A stretch of 64,000 nt of DNA from the NCBI RefSeq assembly GCF_051014445.1, contig NC_135144.1, positions 1,984,001 through 2,048,000 of the forward strand, written 5' to 3'. Made by a program: the position numbers and the translations under genes. Numbering within the stretch: the stretch's first letter is position 1; the number at the start of each line of letters is the position of its first letter. This DNA is from Colletes latitarsis. Taxonomy: Eukaryota; Arthropoda; Insecta; Hymenoptera; Colletidae. The notes under the pieces are model-generated. The model saw only the letters and a list, made by a program, of their open reading frames with translations, was not told the origin of the DNA and searched no databases. Shown here piece by piece: positions 52,201 to 63,072 of this stretch.

Positions 52201-55200
52201 CCCAGACCAATCCCAGACCTAACCGGTTTTATCCTCTAAAATATTGATCGAAACCAGGTTTAATTGACTGTTTCAACGTGGTACCACATTACTACGTGAT
52301 TCAAACCCGAAAAAACCCAGGATCTGGCCAACAAGTATGCGAAGAAGGCAAAATCATGAGCCAGATGCGGGCATAACCCAGACCTAACCCAGACTTAACT
52401 GGTTTTATCCTCCAAAATGTGGATCGAAACCAGGATTAATTGACTGTTTCAATGTGGTACCACATTACTACGTGATTCAAACCAGAGAAAACCAAGGATC
52501 TGTCCAACAAGTGTTCGAAGAAGGCAAAATCATGGGCCAGATTCGGGCATAAACCAGACCTAACCCAGACCTAACCTGTGAAACCGACTAAAATACTGAC
52601 CGAATCCAGGTTTAATTGACTGTTACTGTGTGGTACCACATTACTACGTTATTCAAACCCGGAAATTCCCAGGATCTGACCAACAGGTATGCGAAGAAGG
52701 CAAAATCATGAGCCAGATGCGAGCATAGCCCAGACCTAACCCAGACCTAACCGGTGTTATCCTCTAAAATATTGATCGAAACCAAGTTTAATCGACAGTT
52801 TCAGTGTGGTACAACATTACTACGTGATTCAAACCCGAAAAAAACCCAGGATCTGGCCAACAACTATGCGAGGAAGGCAAAATCATGAGCCTGATGTGGG
52901 CATAACCCAGACCTAACCCAGACCTAACCGGTTTTATCCTCTAAAATATTGATCGAAACCAGGTTTAATTGACTGTTTCAACGTGGTACCACATTACTAC
53001 GTGATTCAGACCCGAAAAAAACCCAGGATCTGGCCAACAAGTATGCGAAGAAGGCAAAATCATGAGCCAGATGCGGGCATAACCCAGACCTAACCCAGAC
53101 CTAACCGGTTTTATCCTCTAAAATATTGATCGAAACCAGGTTTAATTGTCTGTTTCTTTGTGGTACCACATTACTACGTGATTGAAACCAGAGAAAACCA
53201 AGGATCCGGCCAACAAGTATGCGAAGAAGGCAAAATCATGAGCCAGAGTCGGGCATAACCCAGACCTAACCCAGACCTAACCGGTGTTATCCTCCAAAAT
53301 ATTGATCGAATCCAGGTTTAATTGACTGTTACTGTGTGGTACCACATTACTACGTGATTCAAATCCAAATTAACCCAGGATCTGGCCAACAACTATGCGA
53401 AGAAGGCAAAATCATGAGCCAGATGCGGGCGTAACCCAGACCTAACCCAGACCTAACCAGTGTTATCCTTTAAAATGTGGATCGAAACCAGGTTTAATTG
53501 ACTGTTTGAATGTGGTACCACATTACTACGTGATTCAAACCCGAAAAAACCCAGGATCTGGCCAACAAGTTTGCGAAGAAAGCAAAATCATGAGCCAGAT
53601 GCGGGCATAACCCAGACCTAACCCAGACCAAACCGGTGTTATCCTCTAAAATATTGATCGAAACCAGGTTTAATTGTCTGTTTCATTGTGGTACCACATT
53701 ACTACGTGATTGAAACCAGAGAAAACCAAGGATCCGGCCAACAAGTATGCGAAGAAGGCAAAATCATGAGCCAGATGCGGGCATAACCCAGACCTAACCC
53801 AGACCTAACCGGTGTTACCGACTAAAATACTGACCGAATCCAGGTTTAATTGACTGTTACTGTGTGGTACCACATTACTATGTGATACAAACCCGAAAAT
53901 TCCCAGGATCTGGCCAACAACTATGCGAAGAAGGCAAAATCATGAGCCAGATGCGGCATAACCCAGACCTAACCCAGACCTAACCAGTGTTATCCTCTAA
54001 AATATTGATCGAAACCAGGTTTAATTGTCTGTTTCATTGTGGTACCACATTACTACGTGATTGAAACGAGAGAAAACCAAGGATCTGGCCAACAACTATG
54101 CGAAGAAGGCAAAATCATGAGCCAGATGCGGGCGTAACCCAGACCTAACCCAGACCTAACCAGTGTTATCCTTTAAAATGTGGATCGAAACCAGGTTTAA
54201 TTGACTGTTTGAATGTGGTACCACATTACTACGTGATACAAACCCGAAAATTCCCAGGATCTGGCCAACAACTATGCGAAGAAGGCAAAATCATGAGCCA
54301 GATGCGGCATAACCCAGACCTAACCCAGACCTAACCAGTGTTATCCTCTAAAATATTGATCGAAACCAGGTTTAATTGTCTGTTTCATTGTGGTACCACA
54401 TTACTACGTGATTGAAACGAGAGAAAACCAAGGATCCGGCCAACAAGTATGCGAAGAAGGCAAAATCATGAGCCAGATGCGGGCATAACCGAGGCCTAAC
54501 CCAGGCCTAACCGGTGTTTAACCTCCAAAATATTGATCGAATCCAGGTTTAATTGACTGTTACTGTGTGGTACCACATTACTACGTGATTCAAATCCAAA
54601 TTAACCCAGGATCTGGCCAACAACTATGCGAAGAAGGCAAAATCATGAGCCAGATGCGGGCATAACCCAGACCTAACCCAGACCTAACCGGTGTTATCCT
54701 CCGAAATATTGATCGAATCCAGGTTTAATTGACTGTTTCAATGTGGTACCACATTACTACGTGATACAAACCCGAAAATTCCCAGGATCTGGCCAACAAC
54801 TATGCGAAGAAGGCAAAATCATGAGCCAGATGCGGGCGTAACCCAGACCTAACCCAGACCTAACCAGTGTTATCCTTTAAAATGTGGATCGAAACCTGGT
54901 TTAATTGACTGTTTCAATGTGGTACCACATTACTACGTGATTCAAACCCGAAAAAACCCAGGATCTGGCCAACAAGTTTGCGAAGAAAGCAAAATCATGA
55001 GCCAGATGCGGGCATAACCCAGACCTAACCCAGACCAAACCGGTGTTACCGACTAAGATATTGGTCGGAACCAGGTTTAATTGTCTGTTTCATTGTGGTA
55101 CCACATAACTACGTGATTGAAACCAGAGAAAACCAAGGATCCGGCTAACAAGAATGCGGAAAAGGCAAAATCATGCGTCAGATGCTGGCATAACCCAGAC

Positions 55201-55201
55201 C
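46229..55201. repeat. 176-bp telomere-motif satellite, block 2
   Basis: About 51 monomers between elements 1 and 2. The first 16 bp are the right target duplication of element 1. Subtype order resembles block 1 (46600-47280 matches about 32110-32790). A seven-monomer arrangement at 48904-49230 recurs at 50125-50451. Some monomers carry one instead of two CCCAGACCTAA units (49228 and 50452 regions), showing 11-bp gain or loss. Confidence 0.96.
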
Positions 55202-55719
55202 TTTTTTTTTTTTTTTTTAACGTGGTGAAATCCTCATGGACACCCCGGCTCCCTGGGGGGGGAGGCCGGGGTAGTGCCGGACTCTTACCGGCTAAAACAC
55301 CACGGTGACCGCCTGCGTCCTTTATCTGGGGAGAGTCACGGGAACCAAACTAGCGATACTACCGTGACTCTCCCCGTTGCCGCAACGCCCTACTACGGGC
55401 CCTTCGCAGGGAAGGAGATGTGATCCTCCCCCCCAATGGGGGGCAAACTAAACTGATTGCCCCCCGGCGACGCCGCGCGGTCACACGCGACGTCGCCCCC
55501 ACTCTTGCCGTTGCTACTAGCCGCGACCGGGCCCCCACCCGATCGCGACCACGGCTGCGGGGCCGGCTAACACTGCCGCCCCGCCAGACGGGGCCCCTGC
55601 CACGGGCCCCCGGTACGGTGATGGGCTGGGTGCGGGGGGGAAATGAGGACATAAAGTCCCTCACGTCGCACCACAAACACCATCACCGACCCCTTCGCGC
55701 TCCCCCTGCCACGGGGAGC
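55202..55719 (-). mobile_element. Element 2: short (518-bp) non-LTR retrotransposon copy
   Basis: Poly-T tract of 17 (55202-55218) on the plus strand, i.e. an A tail on the minus strand, then a 3' end closely related to that of element 1 (cgtggtgaaatcctcatgga, ggtagtgccggactcttacc, CCACGGTGACC). Target duplication gcataacccagacc at 55188-55201 and 55720-55733, again cut at CCCAGACC|TAA. No reverse transcriptase remains. It is either strongly 5'-truncated or an internally deleted, non-autonomous derivative. A 105-codon minus frame (55359-55676) is Arg-rich and unrecognisable, probably UTR. Confidence 0.9.
55243..55375 (-). other. Conserved 3' UTR RNA hairpins of element 2
   Basis: Hairpin A: CCCCGG + CTCCC (55243-55253) pairs with GGGAG + CCGGGG (55260-55271) around one bulged base. 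The GCCGG/CCGGC stem follows. Hairpin B: GGGGAGAGTCACGG (55328-55341) pairs perfectly with CCGTGACTCTCCCC (55362-55375), 14 bp. Stem sequences differ from those in elements 1 and 4 while pairing is kept. Confidence 0.8.
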
Positions 55720-58700
55720 GCATAACCCAGACCTAACCCAGACCTAACCAGTGTTATCCTCTAAAATATTGATCGAAACCAGGTTTAATTGTCTGTTTCA
55801 TTGTGGTACCACATTACTACGTGATTGAAACGAGAGAAAACCAAGGATCTGGCCAACAACTATGCGAAGAAGGCAAAATCATGAGCCAGATGCGGGCGTA
55901 ACCCAGACCTAACCCAGACCTAACCAGTGTTATCCTTTAAAATGTGGATCGAAACCAGGTTTAATTGACTGTTTCAATGTGGTACCACATTACTACGTGA
56001 TTCAAACCCGAAAAAAGCCAGGATCTGGCCAACAAGTTTGCGAAGAAAGCAAAATCATGAGCCAAATGTGGGCATAACCCAGACCTAACCCAGACCTAAC
56101 CGGTGTTACCGACTAAAATATTGGTCGGAACCAGGTTTAATTGTCTGTTTCAGTGAGGTGTCACATTACTACGTGTTTCAAACCAGAGAAAACCAAGGAT
56201 CTGGCCAACAAGAATGCGGAAAAGGCAAAATCATGAGTCAGATGCTGGCATAACCCAGACCTCACCCAGACCTAACCGGTGTTACCGACTAAAATACTGA
56301 CCGAATCCAGGTTTAATTGACTGTTACTGTGTGGTATCACATTACTACGTGATACAAACCCGAAAATTCCCAGGATCTGGCCAACAACTATGCGAAGAAG
56401 GCAAAATCATGAGCCAGATGCGGGCATAACCCAGACCTAACCCAGACCTAACCGGTGTTATACTCTAAAATATTGATCGAATCCAAGTTTAACGGACTGT
56501 TTCTGTGTGGTACCACATTACTGCGTGATTCAAACCCGAAAAAACCCAGGATCTGGCCAACAAGAATGCGGAAAAGGCAAAATCATGAGCCAGATGCGGC
56601 CATAACCCAGATCTAACCCAGACCTAACCGGTGTTACCGACTAAAATACTGACCGAATCCAGGTTTAATTGACTGTTACTGTGTGGTACCACATTACTAC
56701 GTGATACAAACCCGAAAATTCCCAGGATCTGGCCAACAACTATGCGAAGAAGGCAAAATCATGAGCCAGATGCGGGCATAACCCAGACCTAACCCAGACC
56801 TAACCTGTGTTATCCTTTAAAATGTGGATCGAAACCAGGTTTAATTGACTGTTTCAATGTGGTACCACATTACTACGTGATTCAATCCCGAAAAAAGCCA
56901 GGATCTGGCCAACAAGTTTGCGAAGAAAGCAAAATCATGAGCCAAATGTGGGCATAACCCAGACCTAACCCAGACCTAACCGGTTTTACCGACTAAAATA
57001 TTGGTCGGAACCAGGTTTAATTGTCTGTTTCAGTGAGGTGTCACATTACTACGTGTTTCAAACCAGAGAAAACCAAGGATCTGGCCAACAAGAATGCGGA
57101 AAAGGCAAAATCATGAGTCAGATGCTGGCATAACCCAGACCTCACCCAGACCTAACCGGTGTTACCGACTAAAATACTGACCGAATCCAGGTTTAATTGA
57201 CTGTTACTGTGTGGTACCACATTACTACGTGATACAAACCCGAAAATTCCCAGGATCTGGCCAACAACTATGCGAAGAAGGCAAAATCATGAGCCAGATG
57301 CGGGCATAACCCAGACCTAACCCAGACCTAACCTGTGTTATACTCTAAAATATTGATCGAATTCAAGTTTAACGGACTGTTTCTGTGTGGTACCACATTA
57401 CTGCGTGATTCAAACCCGAAAAAACCCAGGATCTGCCCAACAAGAATGCGGAAAAGGCAAAATCATGAGCCAGATGCGGGCATAACCCAGACCTCACCCA
57501 GACATAACCGGTTTTATCCTCGAAAATGTGGATCGAAACCAGGATTAATTGACTGTTTCAATGTGGTACCACATTACTACGTGATTCAAATCCAAAAAAC
57601 CCCAGGATCTGGCCAACAACTATGCGAGGAAGGCAAAATCATGAGCCTGATGTGGGCATAACCCAGACCTAACCCAGACCTAACCGGTTTTATCCTCTAA
57701 AATATTGATCGAAACCAGGTTTAATTGACTGTTTCAATGTGGTACAACATTACTACGTGATTCAAACCCGAAAAAACCCAGGATCTGGCCAACAAGTTTG
57801 CGAAGAAAGCAAAATCATGAGCCAAATGTGGGCATAACCCAGACCTAACCCAGACCTAACCGGTGTTACCGACTAAAATATTGGTCGGAACCAGGTTTAA
57901 TTGTCTGTTTCAGTGAGGTGTCACATTACTACGTGTTTCAAACCAGAGAAAACCAAGGATCTGGCCAACAAGAATGCGGAAAAGGCAAAATCATGAGTCA
58001 GATGCTGGCATAACCCAGACCTCACCCAGACCTAACCGGTGTTACCGACTAAAATATTGGTCGGAACCAGGTTTAATTGTCTGTTTCATTGTGGTACCAC
58101 ATAACAACGTGATTCAAACCCGAAAAAACCCAGGATCTGGCCAACAAGTTTGCGAAGAAGGCAAAATCATGAGCCAGATGTGGGCATAACCCAGACCTAA
58201 CCCAGACCTAACCGGTGTTATCCTCCAAAATATTGATCGAATCCAGGTTTAATTGACTGTTACTGTGTGGTACCACATTACTACGTGATACAAACCCGAA
58301 AATTCCCAGGATCTGGCCAACAACTATGCGAAGAAGGCAAAATCATGAGCCAGATGCGGGCGTAACCCAGACCTAACCCAGACCTAACCAGTGTTACCGA
58401 CTAAAATATTGGTCGGAACCAGGTTTAATTGTCTGTTTCATTGTGGTACCACATTAGTACGTGATCCAAGGCCGAATAAACCCATGATCTAGCCAACAAG
58501 TATGCGAAGAATGCAAAATCATGAGCCAGATGCGGGCATAACCCAGACCTTACCCAGACCTAACCGGTTTTTATCCTCTAAAATATTGATCGAAACCAGG
58601 TTTAGTTGTCTGTTCCAGTGTGGCTCCAAATTACTACGTGATTCAAACCAGAGAAAACCAAGGATCTGTCCAACAAGTGTTCGAAGAAGGCAAAATCATG

Positions 58701-59958
58701 GGCCAGATGCGGGCATATACCAGACCTAACCCAGACCTAACCGGTGTTACCGACTAAAATACTGACCGAATCCAGGTTTAATTGACTGTTACTGCGTGGT
58801 ACCACATTACTACGTTATTCAAACCCGGAAATTCCCAGGATCTGACCAACAGGTATGCGAAGAAGGCAAAATCATGAGCCAGATGCGGGCATAACCCAGA
58901 CCTAACCCAGACCTAACCAGGGTTATCCTCTAAAATGTGGATCGAAACCAGGTTTAATTGACTGTTTCAATGTGGTACCACATTACTACGTGATTCAAAC
59001 CCGAGAAAAGCGAGGATCTGGCCAACAAGTTTGCGAAGAAAGCAAAATGATGAGCCAGATGCGGGCATAACCCAGACCTAACCCAGACCTAACCAGTGTT
59101 ATCCTTTAAAATGTGGATCGAAACCAGTTTTAATTGACTGTTTCAATGTGGTACCACATTACTACGAGATTCAAACCCGAAAAAAGCCAGGATCTGGCCA
59201 ACAAGTTTGCGAAGAAAGCAAAATCATGAGCCAGATGCGGGCATAACCCAGACCTAACCCAGACCTAACCGGTGTTATCCTCTAAAATATTGATCGAAAC
59301 CAAGTTTAATCGACTGTTTCAGTGTGGTACCACATTAGTACGTGATCCAAACCCGAATAAACCCAGGGTCTGACCAACAAGTATGCGAAGAATGCAAAAT
59401 CATGAGCCAGATGCGGGCATAACCCAGACCTTACCCAGACTTAACCGGTTTTATCCTCCAAAATGTGGATCGAAACCAGGATTAATTGACTGTTTCAATG
59501 TGGCTCCAAATTACTACGTGATTCAAACCCGAAAAAACCCAGGATCTGGCCAACAAGTTTGCGAAGAAAGCAAAATCATGAGCCAGATGCGGGCGTAACC
59601 CAGACCTGACCCAGACCTAACCAGTGTTATCCTTTAAAATGTGGATCGAAACCTGGTTTAATTGACTGTTTCAATGTGGTACCACATTACTACGTGATTC
59701 AAACCTGAAAATTCCCAGGATCTGGCCAACAAGTTTGCGAAGAAAGCAAAATCATGAGCCAAATGTGGGCATAACCCAGACCTAACCCAGACCTAACCGG
59801 TGTTACCGACTAAAATATTGGTCGGAACCAGGTTTAATTGTCTGTTTCAGTGAGGTGTCACATTACTACGTGTTTCAAACCAGAGAAAACCAAGGATCTG
59901 GCCAACAAGAATGCGGAAAAGGCAAAATCATGCGTCAGATGCTGGCATAACCCTGACC
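55720..59958. repeat. 176-bp telomere-motif satellite, block 3
   Basis: About 24 monomers between elements 2 and 3. The first 1.3 kb (to 56522) are nearly identical to the sequence right of element 3, offset 4,757 bp. Confidence 0.96.
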
Positions 59959-60476
59959 TTTTTTTTTTTTTTTTTAACGTGGTGAAATCCTCATGGACAC
60001 CCCGGCTCCCTGGGGGGGGAGGCCGGGGTAGTGCCGGACTCTTACCGGCTAAAACACCACGGTGACCGCCTGCGTCCTTTATCTGGGGAGAGTCACGGGA
60101 ACCAAACTAGCGATACTACCGTGACTCTCCCCGTTGCCGCAACGCCCTACTACGGGCCCTTCGCAGGGAAGGAGATGTGATCCTCCCCCCCAATGGGGGG
60201 CAAACTAAACTGATTGCCCCCCGGCGACGCCGCGCGGTCACACGCGACGTCGCCCCCACTCTTGCCGTTGCTACTAGCCGCGACCGGGCCCCCACCCGAT
60301 CGCGACCACGGCTGCGGGGCCGGCTAACACTGCCGCCCCGCCAGACGGGGCCCCTGCCACGGGCCCCCGGTACGGTGATGGGCTGGGTGCGGGGGGGAAA
60401 TGAGGCCATAAAGTCCCTCACGTCGCACCACAAACACCATCACCGACCCCTTCGCGCTCCCCCTGCCACGGGGAGC
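59959..60476 (-). mobile_element. Element 3: duplicate of element 2 (518 bp)
   Basis: Same length, same 17-nt tail and same 5' end as element 2, with one base difference that I see (gaggccata versus gaggacata). Because 5' truncation points are rarely shared, this is a segmental copy of element 2 and not a new insertion. The left target copy has one change (gcataaccctgacc, ending 59958). The right copy is gcataacccagacc (60477-60490). Confidence 0.92.
60000..60132 (-). other. Conserved 3' UTR RNA hairpins of element 3
   Basis: Identical to the hairpins of element 2: A at 60000-60028 and B at 60085-60098 pairing with 60119-60132. Confidence 0.78.
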
Positions 60477-61274
60477 GCATAACCCAGACCTAACCCAGAC
60501 CTAACCAGTGTTATCCTCTAAAATATTGATCGAAACCAGGTTTAATTGTCTGTTTCATTGTGGTACCACATTACTACGTGATTGAAACGAGAGAAAACCG
60601 AGGATCTGGCCAACAACTATGCGAAGAAGGCAAAATCATGAGCCAGATGCGGGCGTAACCCAGACCTAACCCAGACCTAACCAGTGTTATCCTTTAAAAT
60701 GTGGATCGAAACCAGGTTTAATTGACTGTTTCAATGTGGTACCACATTACTACGTGATTCAAACCCGAAAAAAGCCAGGATCTGGCCAACAAGTTTGCGA
60801 AGAAAGCAAAATCATGAGCCAAATGTGGGCATAACCCAGACCTAACCCAGACCTAACCGGTGTTACCGACTAAAATATTGGTCGGAACCAGGTTTAATTG
60901 TCTGTTTCAGTGAGGTGTCACATTACTACGTGTTTCAAACCAGAGAAAACCAAGGATCTGGCCAACAAGAATGCGGAAAAGGCAAAATCATGAGTCAGAT
61001 GCTGGCATAACCCAGACCTCACCCAGACCTAACCGGTGTTACCGACTAAAATACTGACCGAATCCAGGTTTAATTGACTGTTACTGTGTGGTATCACATT
61101 ACTACGTGATACAAACCCGAAAATTCCCAGGATCTGGCCAACAACTATGCGAAGAAGGCAAAATCATGAGCCAGATGCGGGCATAACCCAGACCTAACCC
61201 AGACCTAACCGGTGTTATACTCTAAAATATTGATCGAATCCAAGTTTAACGGACTGTTTCTGTGTGGTACCACA

Positions 61275-61279
<5 letters not shown>
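60477..61279. repeat. 176-bp telomere-motif satellite, block 4
   Basis: About 4.5 monomers between elements 3 and 4, part of the duplicated block that matches 55720-56522. It ends in the left target copy of element 4, gtgtggtaccacattact (61262-61279). Confidence 0.95.
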
Positions 61280-61318
<39 letters not shown>

Positions 61319-61343
61319 TCGTGGGGAAAATCTTCGAAAGACT

Positions 61344-61505
61344 CCCTCCCACCTCCTTGGGGAGAGGTGGGAGGGGTGTGTGGGATTCCCCGCGCCCGTA
61401 CAACGACAGGCGCGGGACCTACCCACTAAAAACCCCACGGTGACCCTTCGGCACGCTTTGGGAGGATACCGGGAATCGCTCGAAGCATTCTTCCGGTATC
61501 CTCCC
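61344..61505 (-). other. Conserved 3' UTR RNA hairpins of element 4
   Basis: Hairpin A: CCCTCCCACCTC (61344-61355) pairs with GAGGTGGGAGGG (61364-61375), 12 bp. Middle stem: CCCGCGCC (61389-61396) with GGCGCGGG (61409-61416), 8 bp. Hairpin B: GGGAGGATACCGG (61460-61472) with CCGGTATCCTCCC (61493-61505), 13 bp. Same order and spacing as in elements 1-3, with almost no stem sequence in common. Confidence 0.8.
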
Positions 61506-61833
61506 CGTGCCCGCGCTTTCGCGCCCATCCCCCGGGGGGACAATCGGTCCCCCCAGTAGACACACTGCCTCATAGCGGCGGGACGGGGCCACTCCATCCC
61601 GCCGCTATCCGTCCCGGGGCCGCGTTTAGTGGCGGCTGCGAACCCCAACTCGCAACCGCCCGCGACCCCGTTTCCACCCCTCGGCGGCCGGGCGTTCATG
61701 GCCGCACCAGACCGCCGAGGGTGCCTCCCCTTGCGTCGGACCGGTAGGGGGAGGCACTCCTACCCCCAACCGGTCCGGCCCGGCGCCGCCTGGCGGGAGG
61801 AGGGTCCCCTCAGGACCCCCCTCCCAGCCTAGG

Positions 61834-63072
61834 TCATCCGCCACGCCGAGGCGGCCGCCCGCGACGCCTCGCGACCGGGCGACGACCTCGGGCCACCGCA
61901 CGAGCGCGCGCTTCAGCGCGCCGCTGAAGCTCGCGCTCCCTCCCCGCGGCCTCCTTCTGCAACATTACGTTCTCGCAGAAGGAGGCCACGGCCCTCCACT
62001 TCTCCTCGCTGCCGAGCATGGCGCGCACCACGCCCGGCAGCGAGACATCCCGCCCGACGACGCCGACCAGGACACGGCGCTCCCCCTCCCACGCGGGGCA
62101 TACCTCCAGGGTATGATCCGCCGTGTCCTGCTCAGCGTCGCAGTGGCAGCAACGCGCCGTCGGCTCCTTCCCTATCCGGCACAGGTATCTTCCGAAGCTG
62201 CCATGCCCGGAAAATACCTGTGCCATCCGGTAGGTGAGGCTGCCATGGCCTCTGTCCAGCCACTCCTTCAGAAGTGGCCGAACAGCCCCGACAGTCCGGT
62301 GCCCCGCGGTTGGCAGAGCCAGCCGCTCCTGCCACGCGAGCAACACGGACTGCCGGGCCTGGCGCTTCAAATCGCCCCAAGCAGGTTCCTGCCCGCCCGG
62401 GACCGCCCCCACCCCCGCGCGACGGTCGACGCGGTGCCGGTACATCACCGCGTGCGACCGCGCGAGCAGGTCCATGGGCGGCATCCCCGCTAGAACCGTC
62501 GCCGCCTCATGTGACATGGTCCGATACCCGCGGACGACCCTGAGCGCCATGCGCCTCTGCACCCGACGCAGCATAGTCATGCTGCGCCGGGAGGCAGCCA
62601 GGTCGTCCGCCCAGACGGGGGCCCCGTATAGGGCCACCGACTGGACCATTGCCACATAGAGGCGACGAACTCGGCCCGCCGGGCCCCCCAGGTTGGGCAG
62701 GATCCGGCCCAGAGCCGCAACCATCCTTTCCAACCGGGGGACCAGGCAGCGGAAATGCTTCTCGAAACGCCAGTGGCTATCGAGGATCAGCCCCAGATAC
62801 CTGATCTGGGGCTTCACCTCGATGTCAGCCCCACCCACCCGAATCAGAGGGGGTGGCGGATCCTGCCGAGGTGAATGAAACGCAATCACCTCGGTCTTAT
62901 GGACCGCCACCGTCATCCCCATCCCCCTGATCCGGTCGACGACGCGTTGCGACCCCTCCTCCGCGCGACGCATGGCCCTCCCCCAGTGCGCCCCGACGGC
63001 CAGCACCAGTGTGTCATCCGCATAACACACCGGGCTGACGCCGTCGGGGAGGCCGGCCCGCAACACCGAGTC
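61834..63072 (-). pseudogene. Truncated ORF2 (reverse transcriptase to C-terminus) of element 4
   Basis: About 413 element-encoded codons, ending at a stop at 61834-61836, with no internal break. It begins at DSVLRA, equal to residue 643 of element 1 ORF2, so the endonuclease and the first reverse transcriptase blocks are missing. YADD lies at 63013-63024, 17 residues in. The thumb and downstream region (RYLGLILDSHW, LYGAPVWA, RVVRGYRT) matches element 1 well. A CX2CX8HX4C knuckle follows about 290 residues after YADD, and the tail is Arg-rich. By chance the target duplication continues the frame upstream for a few codons. It cannot yield a working protein. Confidence 0.93.

Larger units (their letters stand above)
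61280..63072 (-). mobile_element. Element 4: 5'-truncated R1-clade non-LTR retrotransposon (1,793 bp)
   Basis: A 38-nt T run (61280-61317), 3' UTR (61318-61833) and the C-terminal part of ORF2. Flanked by an 18-bp duplication gtgtggtaccacattact (61262-61279 and 63073-63090). The encoded protein is similar to, but clearly different from, element 1, so it is another family. Its insertion site is the palindromic region of the monomer and not the telomere-like motif. Truncated within the reverse transcriptase, so not autonomous. Confidence 0.94.

Noticed and set aside
55359..55725. 101-105-codon frames in elements 2 and 3
   Set aside because: Open on both strands, Arg/Pro-rich from GC content, with no match to ORF2 ends. 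Treated as UTR.
59959..60476. Element 3 as an independent insertion at the same site
   Set aside because: It shares its truncation point, tail length and 0.8 kb of right flank with element 2. Duplication explains this more simply.
61280..61317. 38-nt T run as a Pol III terminator
   Set aside because: It sits directly between a target duplication and a retrotransposon 3' UTR, so it is the A tail of the minus-strand element.
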